This document shows positions 23,982 to 33,340 of a stretch of 49,604 nucleotides of DNA, in pieces; within the stretch, counting starts at the first letter, position 1; every line of letters begins with the position of its first letter. The notes under the pieces are model-generated. The model was given only the letters and a program-made list of their open reading frames with translations, was not told where the DNA came from and searched no databases. The position numbers and the translations under genes were made by a program. This DNA is from Victivallales bacterium (GTDB lineage Bacteria > Verrucomicrobiota > Lentisphaeria > Oligosphaerales > Oligosphaeraceae), in NCBI GenBank assembly GCA_017417585.1, contig JAFPYX010000031.1, positions 1 to 49,604 of the forward strand, read 5' to 3'.

Positions 23982-24014
23982 GGCCTTCAAGCAATATCCT
24001 AGGTGACTGGTAAC

Positions 24015-24055
24015 AAGTCCCTTGTATGTATTTCATTGCGTGCAAGGGACTTTTC
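24015..24055 (+). terminator. rho-independent terminator of fucI
   Basis: AAGTCCCTTG (24015-24024) and CAAGGGACTT (24043-24052) form a perfect 10-bp stem closed by an 18-base loop and followed by TTC within a TTTT run. It lies 34 bp past the fucI stop codon and before the glycosidase gene. Confidence 0.75.
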
Positions 24056-24090
24056 TGAAATTGCCCATACTCTGAAAGAGCCGAGTGTCG

Positions 24091-26790
24091 ATGAAGCTGT
24101 CCGTCGTCTTGGGAGTCTTGTTCGCTGTTTTCGCCATTGCCTTTGCGCATGAGGCGCAAATCCGAGTGGCCAATGGCGTTCCCCAACTTTGGCTGGACGG
24201 TGCACCCGCGCGGGCGCGCTGGACCTACAACCGCACCCAGCAGGGCATCAGCGGCCCACGCGACAAGGTGCCGTTGGCCAGCACATTCCTGATGGACGAG
24301 CCGGTGCGGCGCGAGTTCCTCTTTTCCGCCGTGGAGGAGACGGATGCTGAGGTTACCATCCACCTGAGGCTCAACGAGTATAATGTATCCAAGCCGGTGC
24401 TGAACTGGTGGATTGACGACTTTGCCTTCGAGGACCTCACCGACGGCACGCAGTGGATTCCCACGGAATCTTTCGACTCTTCGGAGAACAACCTATTTTC
24501 CTTTTATCCGCAGGATGACGCGGACTACCAGGTCGGCTGGAGCGCCGCTGGCGGGCGGGAAAACTCGCCGTGTCTGAAAATCACTTGGCGGAACATCGTT
24601 CGCCGCGAAACCGACCAACTGCCGTACCATGCCTACACGGTGCCGCGCCGGATGCATCTGGTCAAGGGGCATGACTACCGCCTCTCCTTCTGGTCGAATG
24701 CGGATGCCACCGCACGACTGGAGGTCGGGATGGTCCGCGCCCTGCCGGACTATCACCTCTGCCTGGAGGAAAAGTACGACGTGATGCAGGCGACGGTGCT
24801 GCTGGCGAAGGAGGCAGGCGTCGATTGCGTCACCACGATGGTGGAGTGCCCCTGGCCGCGACCCGGCGAGGAGCCGGACTGGAGGGTTACCGACACCACC
24901 ATGGATCATATTCTTTCCGCGAATCCATCCGCTTTGATTGTGCCTCGTTTCGAGGTCGTTCCACCATCGTGGTGGTATGCGGAGCATCCTGAGGAACTCT
25001 TTTGCTTCCAAGAGAATGCGCAGTTTCCACACCATGTGGTCGAAAGCTTCTGCTCGCCGCTTTGGCAGCAAGAGGCAACGGCGCATATCCGCATGCTGAT
25101 TGCTCACCTGGAAGAAAAATACGGCGAACACCTCATCGGATACCATCCCTGCCCGAATTTCCTGGAGGAATGGTTTTGGGAAGGGGCGATGGAATCTCCC
25201 GATCGCGGTGGCTACGGACCGCGAGAGGTCGCCGCTTGGCGCGAATGGCTGAAACGCAAATACATTACGGATGAGGCGTTGCAGTCCGCCTGGCACCAGC
25301 CAGAGGTCACGCTATCCACGGCGGAAGTGCCGTCGCCGGAACGACATGCCACCTGCGATGCAGAAGGGGTTTTTCTGAATCCGATGACGTGCAGGGACAT
25401 CATCGACCACAATAACTTCCTCGGTGATGCGATGGCCGATGTCCTTCTGATGTTTGCCCATACAGTCCGCGAAATGTGCGGGGAAACGCGACTTGTCCTG
25501 GCTTTCTATGGATATCATCTGGAGACCGCCGCCAATTTCCGTCAGTGTGCCATCGGGCATGACCAGTTGGCACGCGTTTTGGCGTCACCTGATGTGGATA
25601 TCCTTTGTAGCCCAGTAAGTTATTGGGACCGTTTGGAAGGCGGTGGCGGATACGTGATGGCGCCGGTGGAGTCCGTCGCGGCGGCCGGCAAGCTGTGGTT
25701 CATGGAGGACGACGACCGCACGCATCTGGCGATTTCGGGTGACATGGGCGGGCTGGACGGCATGGCCTGCGCCCGCAGCCGCTGGGGGGCACAAAACATC
25801 CTGTTGCGCAATCTTGGCCAGCAACTGGTGAGGAACCTGGGCTCCTGGTGGATGGATCTGGGTTCTTGGCGGTGGTTCGAGGATCCCGCGCTGTGGAAGA
25901 TGATGATTGACATCGAACCAGCTGATCGCCAAAAACTTGAGAACCCGGTTCCCTATCGACCGCCAGTAGCGTTCTTTGTGGATGAAAGGGCGTACAGCTA
26001 CACCACGGCCGCAGTTTGCCGTCCCGACGGAAGCTTCTTCCGCCATCCCGCGCCATACCAGGCACCGCTCATCAGCGCATCGCGCCAGCCGCTCGCCCGC
26101 CTGGGTACGGGCGTGGGACACTACCTGCTGACCGACCTGCTGAAGAGCATGGTGCCGGAAGCGAAGCTGCTCATCCTCTCGAATGCCTGGGCGCTCACCG
26201 ATGCCGAGCGTGCCAACTTGAAGGCAAAATGCGCGAACCGCTTCGCACTGTGGTGCTACGCACCTGGCTTCGTGAATCCGGAAAAAGACATGGATGTGGA
26301 TTATATCAAGGAGCTTACTGGATTCACGGTCAAGCCGATGAAGGGTAACTTCCAGCAGGTGCTGGGCACTCTCGAAGGACAAAAGTGCGGCCTTCCGGCC
26401 GAATGGCTGGTGGACGGCGCGGTCGAGATGGTCATGGCGGTCGCCGAAGAACCCGGCGACGAGGTGCTGGCGCGCTGGCCTACGGGAGATGCCGCCATCG
26501 TTCTGCGTGGCAACGCGATGTACAATGCGACCACCACCTTGCCCTGGGCGGTGCTCCGACATGCGGCGCAGGTCGCAGGCGTGCATCTGTACACCGACCA
26601 GGAGTGCATTTTCTACACCGACGACCATTTCGCCGTGCTGCACGGCGTCCGCGACCAGACTGTCTCGTTCACCCTGCCGGCTCCGGCGGTCATCTACGAT
26701 GCGGTCACCAGTGAGCAACTGGCGGAGGGCGCATCGTCCATCGCCATTCCGTTGAAATTCGGCGAGACCCGTGTCCTGCATTGGAAATAA
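24091..26790 (+). CDS. secreted GH42-like (beta-galactosidase-type) glycosidase
   Basis: An 899-residue exported protein. Signal peptide about residues 1-19 (MKLSVVLGVLFAVFAIAFA). A beta-sandwich carbohydrate-binding region occupies about 20-215, then a TIM barrel resembling GH42 and related families. The strand GYHPCPNFLEEWFWEG is the probable acid/base site, and LWFMEDDDRTHLA carries the probable nucleophile glutamate. A flavodoxin-like trimerisation-type domain follows (LSNAWALTDAERANLKAK), then a C-terminal beta domain. It probably acts on galactosides outside the cytoplasm or in the periplasm. The ATG at 24091 is used here; a GTG at 24085 with closer AAAGAG spacing would add two residues. 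It is downstream of fucI after a terminator. Confidence 0.75.
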   Translation: MKLSVVLGVLFAVFAIAFAHEAQIRVANGVPQLWLDGAPARARWTYNRTQQGISGPRDKVPLASTFLMDEPVRREFLFSAVEETDAEVTIHLRLNEYNVSKPVLNWWIDDFAFEDLTDGTQWIPTESFDSSENNLFSFYPQDDADYQVGWSAAGGRENSPCLKITWRNIVRRETDQLPYHAYTVPRRMHLVKGHDYRLSFWSNADATARLEVGMVRALPDYHLCLEEKYDVMQATVLLAKEAGVDCVTTMVECPWPRPGEEPDWRVTDTTMDHILSANPSALIVPRFEVVPPSWWYAEHPEELFCFQENAQFPHHVVESFCSPLWQQEATAHIRMLIAHLEEKYGEHLIGYHPCPNFLEEWFWEGAMESPDRGGYGPREVAAWREWLKRKYITDEALQSAWHQPEVTLSTAEVPSPERHATCDAEGVFLNPMTCRDIIDHNNFLGDAMADVLLMFAHTVREMCGETRLVLAFYGYHLETAANFRQCAIGHDQLARVLASPDVDILCSPVSYWDRLEGGGGYVMAPVESVAAAGKLWFMEDDDRTHLAISGDMGGLDGMACARSRWGAQNILLRNLGQQLVRNLGSWWMDLGSWRWFEDPALWKMMIDIEPADRQKLENPVPYRPPVAFFVDERAYSYTTAAVCRPDGSFFRHPAPYQAPLISASRQPLARLGTGVGHYLLTDLLKSMVPEAKLLILSNAWALTDAERANLKAKCANRFALWCYAPGFVNPEKDMDVDYIKELTGFTVKPMKGNFQQVLGTLEGQKCGLPAEWLVDGAVEMVMAVAEEPGDEVLARWPTGDAAIVLRGNAMYNATTTLPWAVLRHAAQVAGVHLYTDQECIFYTDDHFAVLHGVRDQTVSFTLPAPAVIYDAVTSEQLAEGASSIAIPLKFGETRVLHWK

Positions 26791-26796
26791 TGTGTA

Positions 26797-26823
26797 ATAA
26801 CATGTTCTGTTAAAACATGTTAT
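26797..26823. other. AT-rich inverted repeat upstream of the GT4 gene
   Basis: ATAACATGT (26797-26805) and ACATGTTAT (26815-26823) are perfect 9-bp complements with a 9-base loop. They lie in an AT-rich gap between the glycosidase stop and the glycosyltransferase start. They could be an operator or a weak hairpin; no U-tract follows. Confidence 0.45.
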
Positions 26824-26841
26824 ATAATTAATTAAAGAGCC

Positions 26842-28008
26842 ATGTTGAAAATTTGCCATGTCATAACCCGGATGATCATTGGCGGTGCGCAGGAAAACAC
26901 GCTGTACACCATCCAGGGACATCTGGAGAAGGGGCATGAGGTTACTTTGGTGACCGGTCCGACGACGGGGCCGGAGGGAGAGCTCCTGAAGACCTTCTGC
27001 CCGAACGGGATGAAGATCGTGAAAATCCCCGAGCTCATCCGCAGCCTGAATCCCTGGAAGGACTGGCGGGCCTATCGGAGACTGCGAAAATTCTTTATGG
27101 AAAATCATTTCGATGTCGTGCACACGCATGCCTCCAAGGCGGGAATTGTCGGTCGTGTCGCGGCGCGCAAGGCGGGTGTCCCCTTCGTGGTTCACACTGT
27201 CCACGGTCAGGCGTTCCATTCCTATCAATCACCGGTTAAGAACAAGATTTATATCGCGGCGGAACGTTTTGCCGCGAAATACTGCGACCGAATCTATGCA
27301 GTTGCTCAGGCGATGGTTGACCAGTGCGTGGCGGCGGGTGTCGCTCCGCGTGAAAAATACCAGGTCGTCTATAGCGGGATGGACCTCCAGAGCTTCGTGA
27401 ATGCGAAGCGCTCGCCGGAACTTCGCGCGAGACTGGGCATTCCGGAGGATGCTCCCGTGGTCGGAATGCTTGCGAGGCTCTTTGAACTCAAGGGGCACGA
27501 TTGCATGATTGCGGCGGCACCTCAGATTGTCGCACGGATTCCAAATGTACGATTTCTTTTCATAGGCGATGGAATCTTGAGGGATGCCCTTCAGTCCGAA
27601 ATCGCCCGTCTGGGGCTGGCGGAACATTTTGTTTTCGCGGGTCTCATTCCACCGGAGCAGGTGCCCACCTATCTCGCACAGGTGGATGTCTTGGCGCATC
27701 TCTCGTTGCGAGAAGGACTTCCGCGTGCTTGCGTTCAGGCGCTGGCAACCGGGAAACCCGTCGTGGCTTATCCCCTGGACGGCACGCCGGAAGTCGTTCT
27801 GGACGGCGAGACGGGGTTGCTGGGCGAACCCGAGAACGTCCCCCAGATTGCCACGAATGTCATCCGTCTGCTTCAGGACCGCCACTTGCGTGAGCGCCTG
27901 GGCCATCGTGGCCAGGAACTCGTGCTCCAGCGCTTCGATTGGCGCCGCATGGCGGACATCTTGGAGGAGTCCTACCGGGAAGGCGTCGCAAAGAAACGGA
28001 TGGGTTAA
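26842..28008 (+). CDS. glycosyltransferase family 4
   Basis: A 388-residue GT-B fold protein. The N-terminal domain has ICHVITRMIIGGAQENT (the GGAQ acceptor loop) and VVHTHASKAGIVGRVAA. The C-terminal Rossmann domain has VVGMLARLFELKGHD, FLFIGDG and LREGLPRACVQALATGKPVV, where the sugar nucleotide binds. The usual EX7E retaining-enzyme motif is E then Q (EGLPRACVQ), so the second acid is lost. It adds a hexose to a cell-envelope or extracellular glycan; the acceptor is not predictable. AAAGAG precedes the ATG at a good distance. It lies 49 bp before the HtrA-like gene. Confidence 0.88.
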   Translation: MLKICHVITRMIIGGAQENTLYTIQGHLEKGHEVTLVTGPTTGPEGELLKTFCPNGMKIVKIPELIRSLNPWKDWRAYRRLRKFFMENHFDVVHTHASKAGIVGRVAARKAGVPFVVHTVHGQAFHSYQSPVKNKIYIAAERFAAKYCDRIYAVAQAMVDQCVAAGVAPREKYQVVYSGMDLQSFVNAKRSPELRARLGIPEDAPVVGMLARLFELKGHDCMIAAAPQIVARIPNVRFLFIGDGILRDALQSEIARLGLAEHFVFAGLIPPEQVPTYLAQVDVLAHLSLREGLPRACVQALATGKPVVAYPLDGTPEVVLDGETGLLGEPENVPQIATNVIRLLQDRHLRERLGHRGQELVLQRFDWRRMADILEESYREGVAKKRMG

Positions 28009-28057
28009 CAATTCTTTTTCTCTTTTCAACTTAACCGACCAGCTCTTCCATCAGCCA

Positions 28058-29437
28058 ATGCATCTGCGAATTCTTTTCCTAGACAGTATCTTCGTGGCGT
28101 TTCTCCTATGGGGGAATTCATGTGTCAGCACCCGTTCCAATCTGGAGAACGACTTCCAAAAGGCAGTTCACGTTGCGAAGGAGCAAGTCTATCCGGCGCT
28201 GGTATATATCCGTGTGGTGCAGCGCAGCCTGGAACGCGGGCAGGAGGAGCTGCAGACCGTCCGGGGAAGCGGCGTAATCATCTCGGCGGACGGGGAGGTG
28301 CTGACCAATCACCACGTGGTGGAGAATGCGCAGGAAATCCGCTGCCAGTTGAATGACGGGCAGAATCTCACGGCGGAGCTGGTCGGCAGCGACAAAGACC
28401 TTGATGTGGCATTGCTGAAATTGCAGCTGCCGGACGGGCTGGGCGCCGTCCCGTCGGCGCACCTGAGGCCCACGGGATGCGTGGAAGGGGACTTTGTGAT
28501 GGCACTGGGGGCGCCGATGGGGCTGACCAGAACTGTAACGGTTGGAATCATCTCCTGCGCCAGACGTGTCATCCCCGGCCAGGGGACGCTATATAATACC
28601 TGGTATCAAATGGATGCGGCAATCTTCCCTGGCAATTCAGGCGGGCCGTTGGTCGATATCAACGGTGATGTGATCGGCTTGAATACCCTCGGGCTTGCGG
28701 GAAAGGGCATGGGGTTTGCCTTGCCGTCGTTTGTCATCCTGGACATATTGCCGCGGTTGCGGGAATATAAATCCGTGAACTGGGCGTGGTTCGGCTTCCA
28801 GTTCCAGCCGCTGCATGACTTTGAGAAGAACACGTACTTCCCCTTCAGCGACGGAATCATGATTGCGGATACCGACACGGGCAGCCCCGCCCGGCTGGGC
28901 GGCATCCAGTCCAGCGACCGGCTTTTGGCCTACAATGGCCATCGTGTCACCGCCGTCAACCAGGAGGACATCCCGGATGTGGCCCGCCAGCTGGCGATGC
29001 TTCCTTTGGACCAACCATCGGAATTCCTGCTGGAGCGCAATGGCCAGCAGTTTTCCGTGCTGCTTCAGCCTGGCGACAAGGGCAAGGCCGAATTGACGGA
29101 GCGGGAGTTTCCGCGCTGGGGATTCTCCGCCAAGGAGATCAACCGTTTCGAGCAGCCGACGTTGCATTTTTACGCGCCGGACGGCGGCGTCTTCGTCTTC
29201 GGAATCTCGGATGAATACCGGGGGCGGATGGAACTGAAGCGGAACGACATCATTGTCTCGGTGAACGGAGAGGAAATCCATACCCTGGAGGAACTTCAGA
29301 CAGTTTACGGGCGGTGCCTGGAAACGGAGACCATTGGCAAAAAACTCACGGTGGCGGTCATTCGTTCCGGGCGCCGGATGCAGCAGATCATTACATTGCT
29401 TGGAGAAGATGCAAATAACGAGGAGGACTACGAATGA
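28058..29437 (+). CDS. HtrA/Deg-type serine protease with two PDZ domains
   Basis: A 459-residue S1C protease of the cell envelope. The N-terminus (1-25) is hydrophobic with a cysteine (NSC), possibly a signal or lipoprotein-like anchor, though the lipobox is not canonical. The trypsin-like domain spans about 45-235 with the triad H86 (LTNHHVV), D116 (DKDLDVALL) and S194 (PGNSGGPLVD). PDZ-like domains lie at about 240-335 and 350-445. Family members degrade or chaperone misfolded exported proteins. The start at 28058 is used because the open frame extends 158 codons upstream only as antisense-like overlap with the glycosyltransferase. Its last four bases (ATGA) overlap the next gene. Confidence 0.9.
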   Translation: MHLRILFLDSIFVAFLLWGNSCVSTRSNLENDFQKAVHVAKEQVYPALVYIRVVQRSLERGQEELQTVRGSGVIISADGEVLTNHHVVENAQEIRCQLNDGQNLTAELVGSDKDLDVALLKLQLPDGLGAVPSAHLRPTGCVEGDFVMALGAPMGLTRTVTVGIISCARRVIPGQGTLYNTWYQMDAAIFPGNSGGPLVDINGDVIGLNTLGLAGKGMGFALPSFVILDILPRLREYKSVNWAWFGFQFQPLHDFEKNTYFPFSDGIMIADTDTGSPARLGGIQSSDRLLAYNGHRVTAVNQEDIPDVARQLAMLPLDQPSEFLLERNGQQFSVLLQPGDKGKAELTEREFPRWGFSAKEINRFEQPTLHFYAPDGGVFVFGISDEYRGRMELKRNDIIVSVNGEEIHTLEELQTVYGRCLETETIGKKLTVAVIRSGRRMQQIITLLGEDANNEEDYE

Positions 29438-31659
29438 AAAGGCGGATTTCGATGTGGAGGTTGTCGATTTGGGCCGTTATTGCGGCAGGCATGCTTGGAT
29501 CGGCAAGTGCCGGGGAGTTCTCATGGGGCGAGACCACGGCGCTGAACCAGGCGCTCTTCGAGAAATTCGGAGCGTCAGTTGTCGATGTGGCGTATTTTGT
29601 CCGGCCTGACGAGTATGGCAAGATTCCGGACTACGGCGTGCAATACCTGTGCCCGAACTGCCATTCATTGCATGTACGTGACCTTGAGGAAAGCATCCGC
29701 GAGCAGAAGCCGTTGCTGTTTCCTGGCTTTGTGGTTGCGGACAACAAGGTGATTACGCAAAATGCCGGTCTGCGGCCTGAGTGGGTGAAGAATGTCGAGG
29801 TGCGTTTCCGGGGCACTGTCGTGCCGGCGGAAGTCAGCGCATTCTTTCCGGACGAAAATGCCGTGGAACTGACCTTGTCGCAACCGATTGAGGGGGTGAA
29901 CCCCATTGACTTTGCGGCGGAACCTGGCGAGCCCCGGAACGCATTCTATGTGGTTAACGAGGACTCGGTGCATATTAGCGGCGTAAATGCGGTTGCCTCG
30001 CAGGATGTCAAATACAATGTCACGCTCGGTTTTCAATATCTGTCTTGTTCTGCCAATACCCTGCTGCTGGACGAAAAGCAGCAGCCTGTGGCGCTCTCCT
30101 TCAAGTCCATCCGGAAGGCCGGCGTGGACTTCGTGGCGCCGGCGGCCTGGCGGCGGCTCTCCGCCGAGGAATACTGGGGGCGGGATGCCGCGCTGCATCA
30201 GAAGTTGCTGGACTGCTCGTATCCCGTCGCCATTGCCTTGGAGGAGGAGAAGAAGCCGAAAGACTTTCGCAGCAGATACAGCTTTTCGTCGGACGATGAT
30301 GATAATTCCACAAACTTCGAGACCTTTGGCCTGTTGTTGAAATCCGGCGAGCTGCTGGTGTTCCAGCAACTCACGCCGATGCAGACCGCGCGTCTGTCCA
30401 AGATCACCGTCACGCTTCCGGATGGCAAGGAGGCCAGCGCGTCATTTGTGGGGGCGCTGCGGCGTTTCGGGCTGATGGTGGTGAAGCCGGAGGAACCATT
30501 GGCGGGCACGCCGGTGGAATTCGCCACGTATGAGGAATGCGCGGCGATGCTTTATGAACCAATCGTGGTGTGCGCGTTCGCGAACGACGGCGGCGAAATG
30601 AGTGTCCAGAACCGCTTCTCCATTGCGAACGGAATGGAAGTCTCCTTTGACGGCATGCCCATCCTGACAGCGGCGCAAGTCATGCGGGACTCCAATTTTG
30701 TCTTGACCCTGGACGGCAAGCTATGCGTGCTCGGTGCGAAGTTGCGTGCCAACACGAACGAGTACGACACTTCCACCAGGGCGGTGCCCGCGCTGCTCAT
30801 CCAGAAGGTCCTTTCCTCCGAGTCGCCTTACGACATCTTCAATGTGCCTCATGGCAAAGAGGAGCAGAACCGCATGGTCGTGGCGTTTGGCGTTCAGGGG
30901 CAGCCCTTGACCAAGCAGATGATCAGCGAACGGAAGTTGGGGCGCTTTTTCCGTCAACGGGGCTACTATTCAAATGATGAGGGCATGCTGGTCACCGTCG
31001 TGCAGCCGGATTCGCTGGCGGAGTCGATCGGCATTCAGCCGGATGATGTCCTGCTCTACTTTCGTGAGTCGGACGACTATGTCCTCCGGGGCATCAGCGG
31101 TCGCGAGGAAAGCGAAATGATGTTTGACGACTTTGGCGAGGACGGCTTCCCCTGGGATCAGTACGATGAGCTGCCGGAGCAGTATTTTGAGATGATTCCC
31201 ATGCCGTGGGGAACTGTGCGAACCAAGCTGAATCTGACCTTGTCCTCCTTTGGCATCGGCAGTCAGGTCGTGGTCGGACTTGCGCGGGAAGGCAAGCTGA
31301 TGGAGCTGGAATTCACTCTGGTGTCGAAGGGCGAGACATTCGAGAGCGCGCCGCGCTATCGCCAGCGTTCCATGGGCTTCACGGTGGCCGACCTCTCGCC
31401 GGAGGTGCGCAGCTACTTCCAGATTCCGGATGGCGAGCCGGGTGTCGTGGTTGCGCAGGTTCGTGCCGGCGGCGCGGCGTCGGGCGCCGGGTTGAAGCCC
31501 TACGAGGTGATTGTCGCCGTCGATGGCGAACCCGTGCGTGACATCAAGGAGTTCCAGGAGCTGACGAACAAGAAGGCAGAGTGCAGCTTTACCGTGCGGC
31601 GGCTGGTCAACTCCCATGTCGTCAAAATCAAGGGCAAGGTCGGTCCGGTGGCACAGTAG
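29434..31659 (+). CDS. pseudo-HtrA: tandem inactive protease-like domains plus two PDZ domains
   Basis: A 741-residue exported protein, signal peptide about 1-26 (ending GSASA). Residues 45-235 and 290-460 each have the strand pattern of an S1C protease but not its triad: VITQNAGL stands where the active gene has LTNHHVV, ENAVELTL replaces DLDVALL, and SCSANTLLLD replaces GNSGGPLVD. A CPNC pair (73-76) is present. PDZ-like domains sit at about 515-620 and 645-735 (VVVAQVRAGGAASGAGLKPY). ATGA overlap with the HtrA gene makes cotranslation certain in principle, so it is probably a partner, regulator or substrate-presenting subunit of that protease. Family function unknown. Confidence 0.75.
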   Translation: MKRRISMWRLSIWAVIAAGMLGSASAGEFSWGETTALNQALFEKFGASVVDVAYFVRPDEYGKIPDYGVQYLCPNCHSLHVRDLEESIREQKPLLFPGFVVADNKVITQNAGLRPEWVKNVEVRFRGTVVPAEVSAFFPDENAVELTLSQPIEGVNPIDFAAEPGEPRNAFYVVNEDSVHISGVNAVASQDVKYNVTLGFQYLSCSANTLLLDEKQQPVALSFKSIRKAGVDFVAPAAWRRLSAEEYWGRDAALHQKLLDCSYPVAIALEEEKKPKDFRSRYSFSSDDDDNSTNFETFGLLLKSGELLVFQQLTPMQTARLSKITVTLPDGKEASASFVGALRRFGLMVVKPEEPLAGTPVEFATYEECAAMLYEPIVVCAFANDGGEMSVQNRFSIANGMEVSFDGMPILTAAQVMRDSNFVLTLDGKLCVLGAKLRANTNEYDTSTRAVPALLIQKVLSSESPYDIFNVPHGKEEQNRMVVAFGVQGQPLTKQMISERKLGRFFRQRGYYSNDEGMLVTVVQPDSLAESIGIQPDDVLLYFRESDDYVLRGISGREESEMMFDDFGEDGFPWDQYDELPEQYFEMIPMPWGTVRTKLNLTLSSFGIGSQVVVGLAREGKLMELEFTLVSKGETFESAPRYRQRSMGFTVADLSPEVRSYFQIPDGEPGVVVAQVRAGGAASGAGLKPYEVIVAVDGEPVRDIKEFQELTNKKAECSFTVRRLVNSHVVKIKGKVGPVAQ

Positions 31660-31661
31660 GG

Positions 31662-33104
31662 ATGGCGCGGCTGCAAGTCATCGCACTGGTTTTGCTGCTG
31701 TCGGCAGGGCACACGCTGTGGGCAGGAGAACTTCGCGGGGCCTGGATTCACTCGCCGACGGGCATTGTGGACAAACGGGGCTGGGATGCCACCGTGAAGG
31801 CGTTGGCGGACAATGGCTACAATGCCATCTTTGTCAATTTCGCCTGGGGTGGTTGCGCGGACTATCCCAGCGCCGTCGTGGCGCCGCATCCGAGCCTCTA
31901 TGACCGCGAAGGGAATTGCCATGACCGCCTTCAGGAATGTCTGGATGCGTGCCGTAAATACGGCGTCCAGCTACATGTCTGGGTGGTGGCCTGCAATCTG
32001 GGCGACCGCACGCCGGAGGCCGTGAAACGGCAATTCTGCGAAGAAGGCCGCGTGCAATTGAGCGCGGCTGGCGAAGAGTCCACCTATTTGGCTCCCCAGT
32101 TGGAGGAGAACCGGCTGTTGCTGCGGGAACTGGCCGCAGAGATTGTCAGCCGCTATGAGGTGGACGGGCTGCACCTAGATTATATCCGCTATCCCGGCTC
32201 GGAATATGACTTCAGCCCTGCCGCACGTGTGGCGTTCGAGCGGAAGCTGGGCCGCACGGTCGAGTAGTGGCCAGAGGATTGCCGGAAGGGGGGACGGGAC
32301 TACGAGGCCTTTCTGGAATGGCGGCGGGACAACATTACCGAGCTGGTTCGGCAGGTGCATGATACCGTCCAAACGATTCGCCCGGAAGTCCAGCTCACGG
32401 CGGCAGTATATGGATATTGGCCTGGTGCGCGGGTAGGCATCGCGCAGGATGCAGAGCGTTGGGCAAAGGAAGGACTGGTGGATGCGCTGTGCCCGATGAA
32501 TTACAGCGAGGATGCCTGGGAAGCTGGACAGTGGCTTCGCCAGCAGCTCCATGCCGTGGATGGGGCGGTGTCCGTCTATTCGGGGCTGGCCAACTACATG
32601 ACGCCCACGCCGGAGGAACTCATTCGGCAAATCAAAGACACCCGCAAATGCGGTGCGGACGGCTTCATCACCTTCCAGCTCAAGCCGGAGTTCGCGGACC
32701 AGTGGCTGCCGGTGCTGCATGAGACCGTCACGGCCTCGCCGGAGACTCCTCCCTTGCGCGGCAACGAACCGCGTCCGCAGGTGACCTGGGAGCGTCCCCC
32801 CATCGAGTTGCCCTGGCGTCTGTTGCGGTTCTGGCGCAGGGGCGACCGCATTCGATGCACTGTCGCCTGGAGAAGTCTGGCTCCAGATGGCTTGCCGGAG
32901 CGGGCGCCGGAGATCCAGGTCGAATTACTTTGCAATGGCGAGGCGATGGAAAAATACGATGGCGGGGCGACATGGCGGAAAGACGGCACGTTGCGGCTCG
33001 TCTTCATTCCCGGTCTGCGCGGCTATTACCGATGGTCATTGCGCTGGACGGATGAGGCGGGCGACGACCATGAGTTCCGCACCACCAGCCGGTATGTCCA
33101 TTGA
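31662..33104 (+). pseudogene. GHL10-type secreted glycosidase interrupted by in-frame TAG
   Basis: Frame +3 reads a 480-codon gene from ATG 31662 to 33104 with a single TAG at 32265-32267. The first part has a signal peptide (MARLQVIALVLLLSAGHTLWA) and the GHL10/DUF187 barrel start (ELRGAWIHSPTGIVDKRGW, WDATVKALADNGYNAIFVNF, VDGLHLDYIRYPG). The second part continues without frame change (WPEDC, YEAFLEWRRDNITELVRQV, VDALCPMNYSEDAW, GADGFITFQL). Neighbouring genes such as those ending at 15360, 21164 and 31659 use TAG as a normal stop, so recoding is not the genome's rule. The gene is either recently inactivated, a two-product locus or a base error. It starts two bases after the pseudo-HtrA stop. 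Confidence 0.75.
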
Positions 33105-33172
33105 GGCAAGTCACCTTGCGTGGAACTCACAGGAAGAAGGCATTCTTGCGTCATATTGAGAAGCAGGAATGC

Positions 33173-33201
33173 CAATAAAAAAGGCACCGCGAGGGTGCCT
33201 T
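33173..33201 (-). terminator. rho-independent terminator of tRNA-Leu
   Basis: AAGGCACC (33181-33188) and GGTGCCTT (33194-33201) form an 8-bp stem with a 5-base loop. On the minus strand it is followed by TTTTTTATT, eleven bases after the tRNA 3' end. Confidence 0.85.
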
Positions 33202-33211
33202 GCAATCAAAC

Positions 33212-33298
33212 TGGTACCAGAGGTGGGAATCGAACCCACACTCCCTTACGGGAACAAGATTTTGAGTCTAGCGCGTCTGCCAATTCCGCCACTCTGGC
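33212..33298 (-). tRNA. tRNA-Leu (anticodon CAA)
   Basis: The minus strand folds as a class II tRNA with acceptor GCCAGAG / CTCTGGT, anticodon loop CTCAAAA (anticodon CAA, reading UUG), a long variable arm (TTGTTCCCGTAAGGGAGT region), TPsiC GGTTCGATTCC and an encoded CCA end at 33212-33214. Length 87 bases. A terminator follows at 33173-33201. Confidence 0.95.
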
Positions 33299-33312
33299 TG
33301 GTGTGCATGCAT

Positions 33313-33340
33313 AATATAGGGGGGATTTCCCGATTTGCAA
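33313..33340 (-). promoter_or_regulatory. possible promoter of tRNA-Leu
   Basis: On the minus strand TTGCAA (33335-33340), a 16-bp spacer and TATATT (33313-33318) lie about 15 bp ahead of the tRNA 5' end. It is a reasonable sigma70-like pair, but offered with modest confidence. Confidence 0.4.

Noticed and set aside
22092..23990. A 632-codon open frame antisense to fucI
   Set aside because: It is a codon-bias shadow of a well-supported fucI gene. It has no family features and no ribosome binding site.
27584..28057. Extended start of the HtrA gene inside the glycosyltransferase
   Set aside because: The extension is an out-of-frame shadow of the GT4 gene; the hydrophobic exported N-terminus begins at 28058.
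32265..32267. TAG read as a sense codon across the genome
   Set aside because: TAG terminates several neighbouring genes (15360, 21164, 31659) at natural C-termini.
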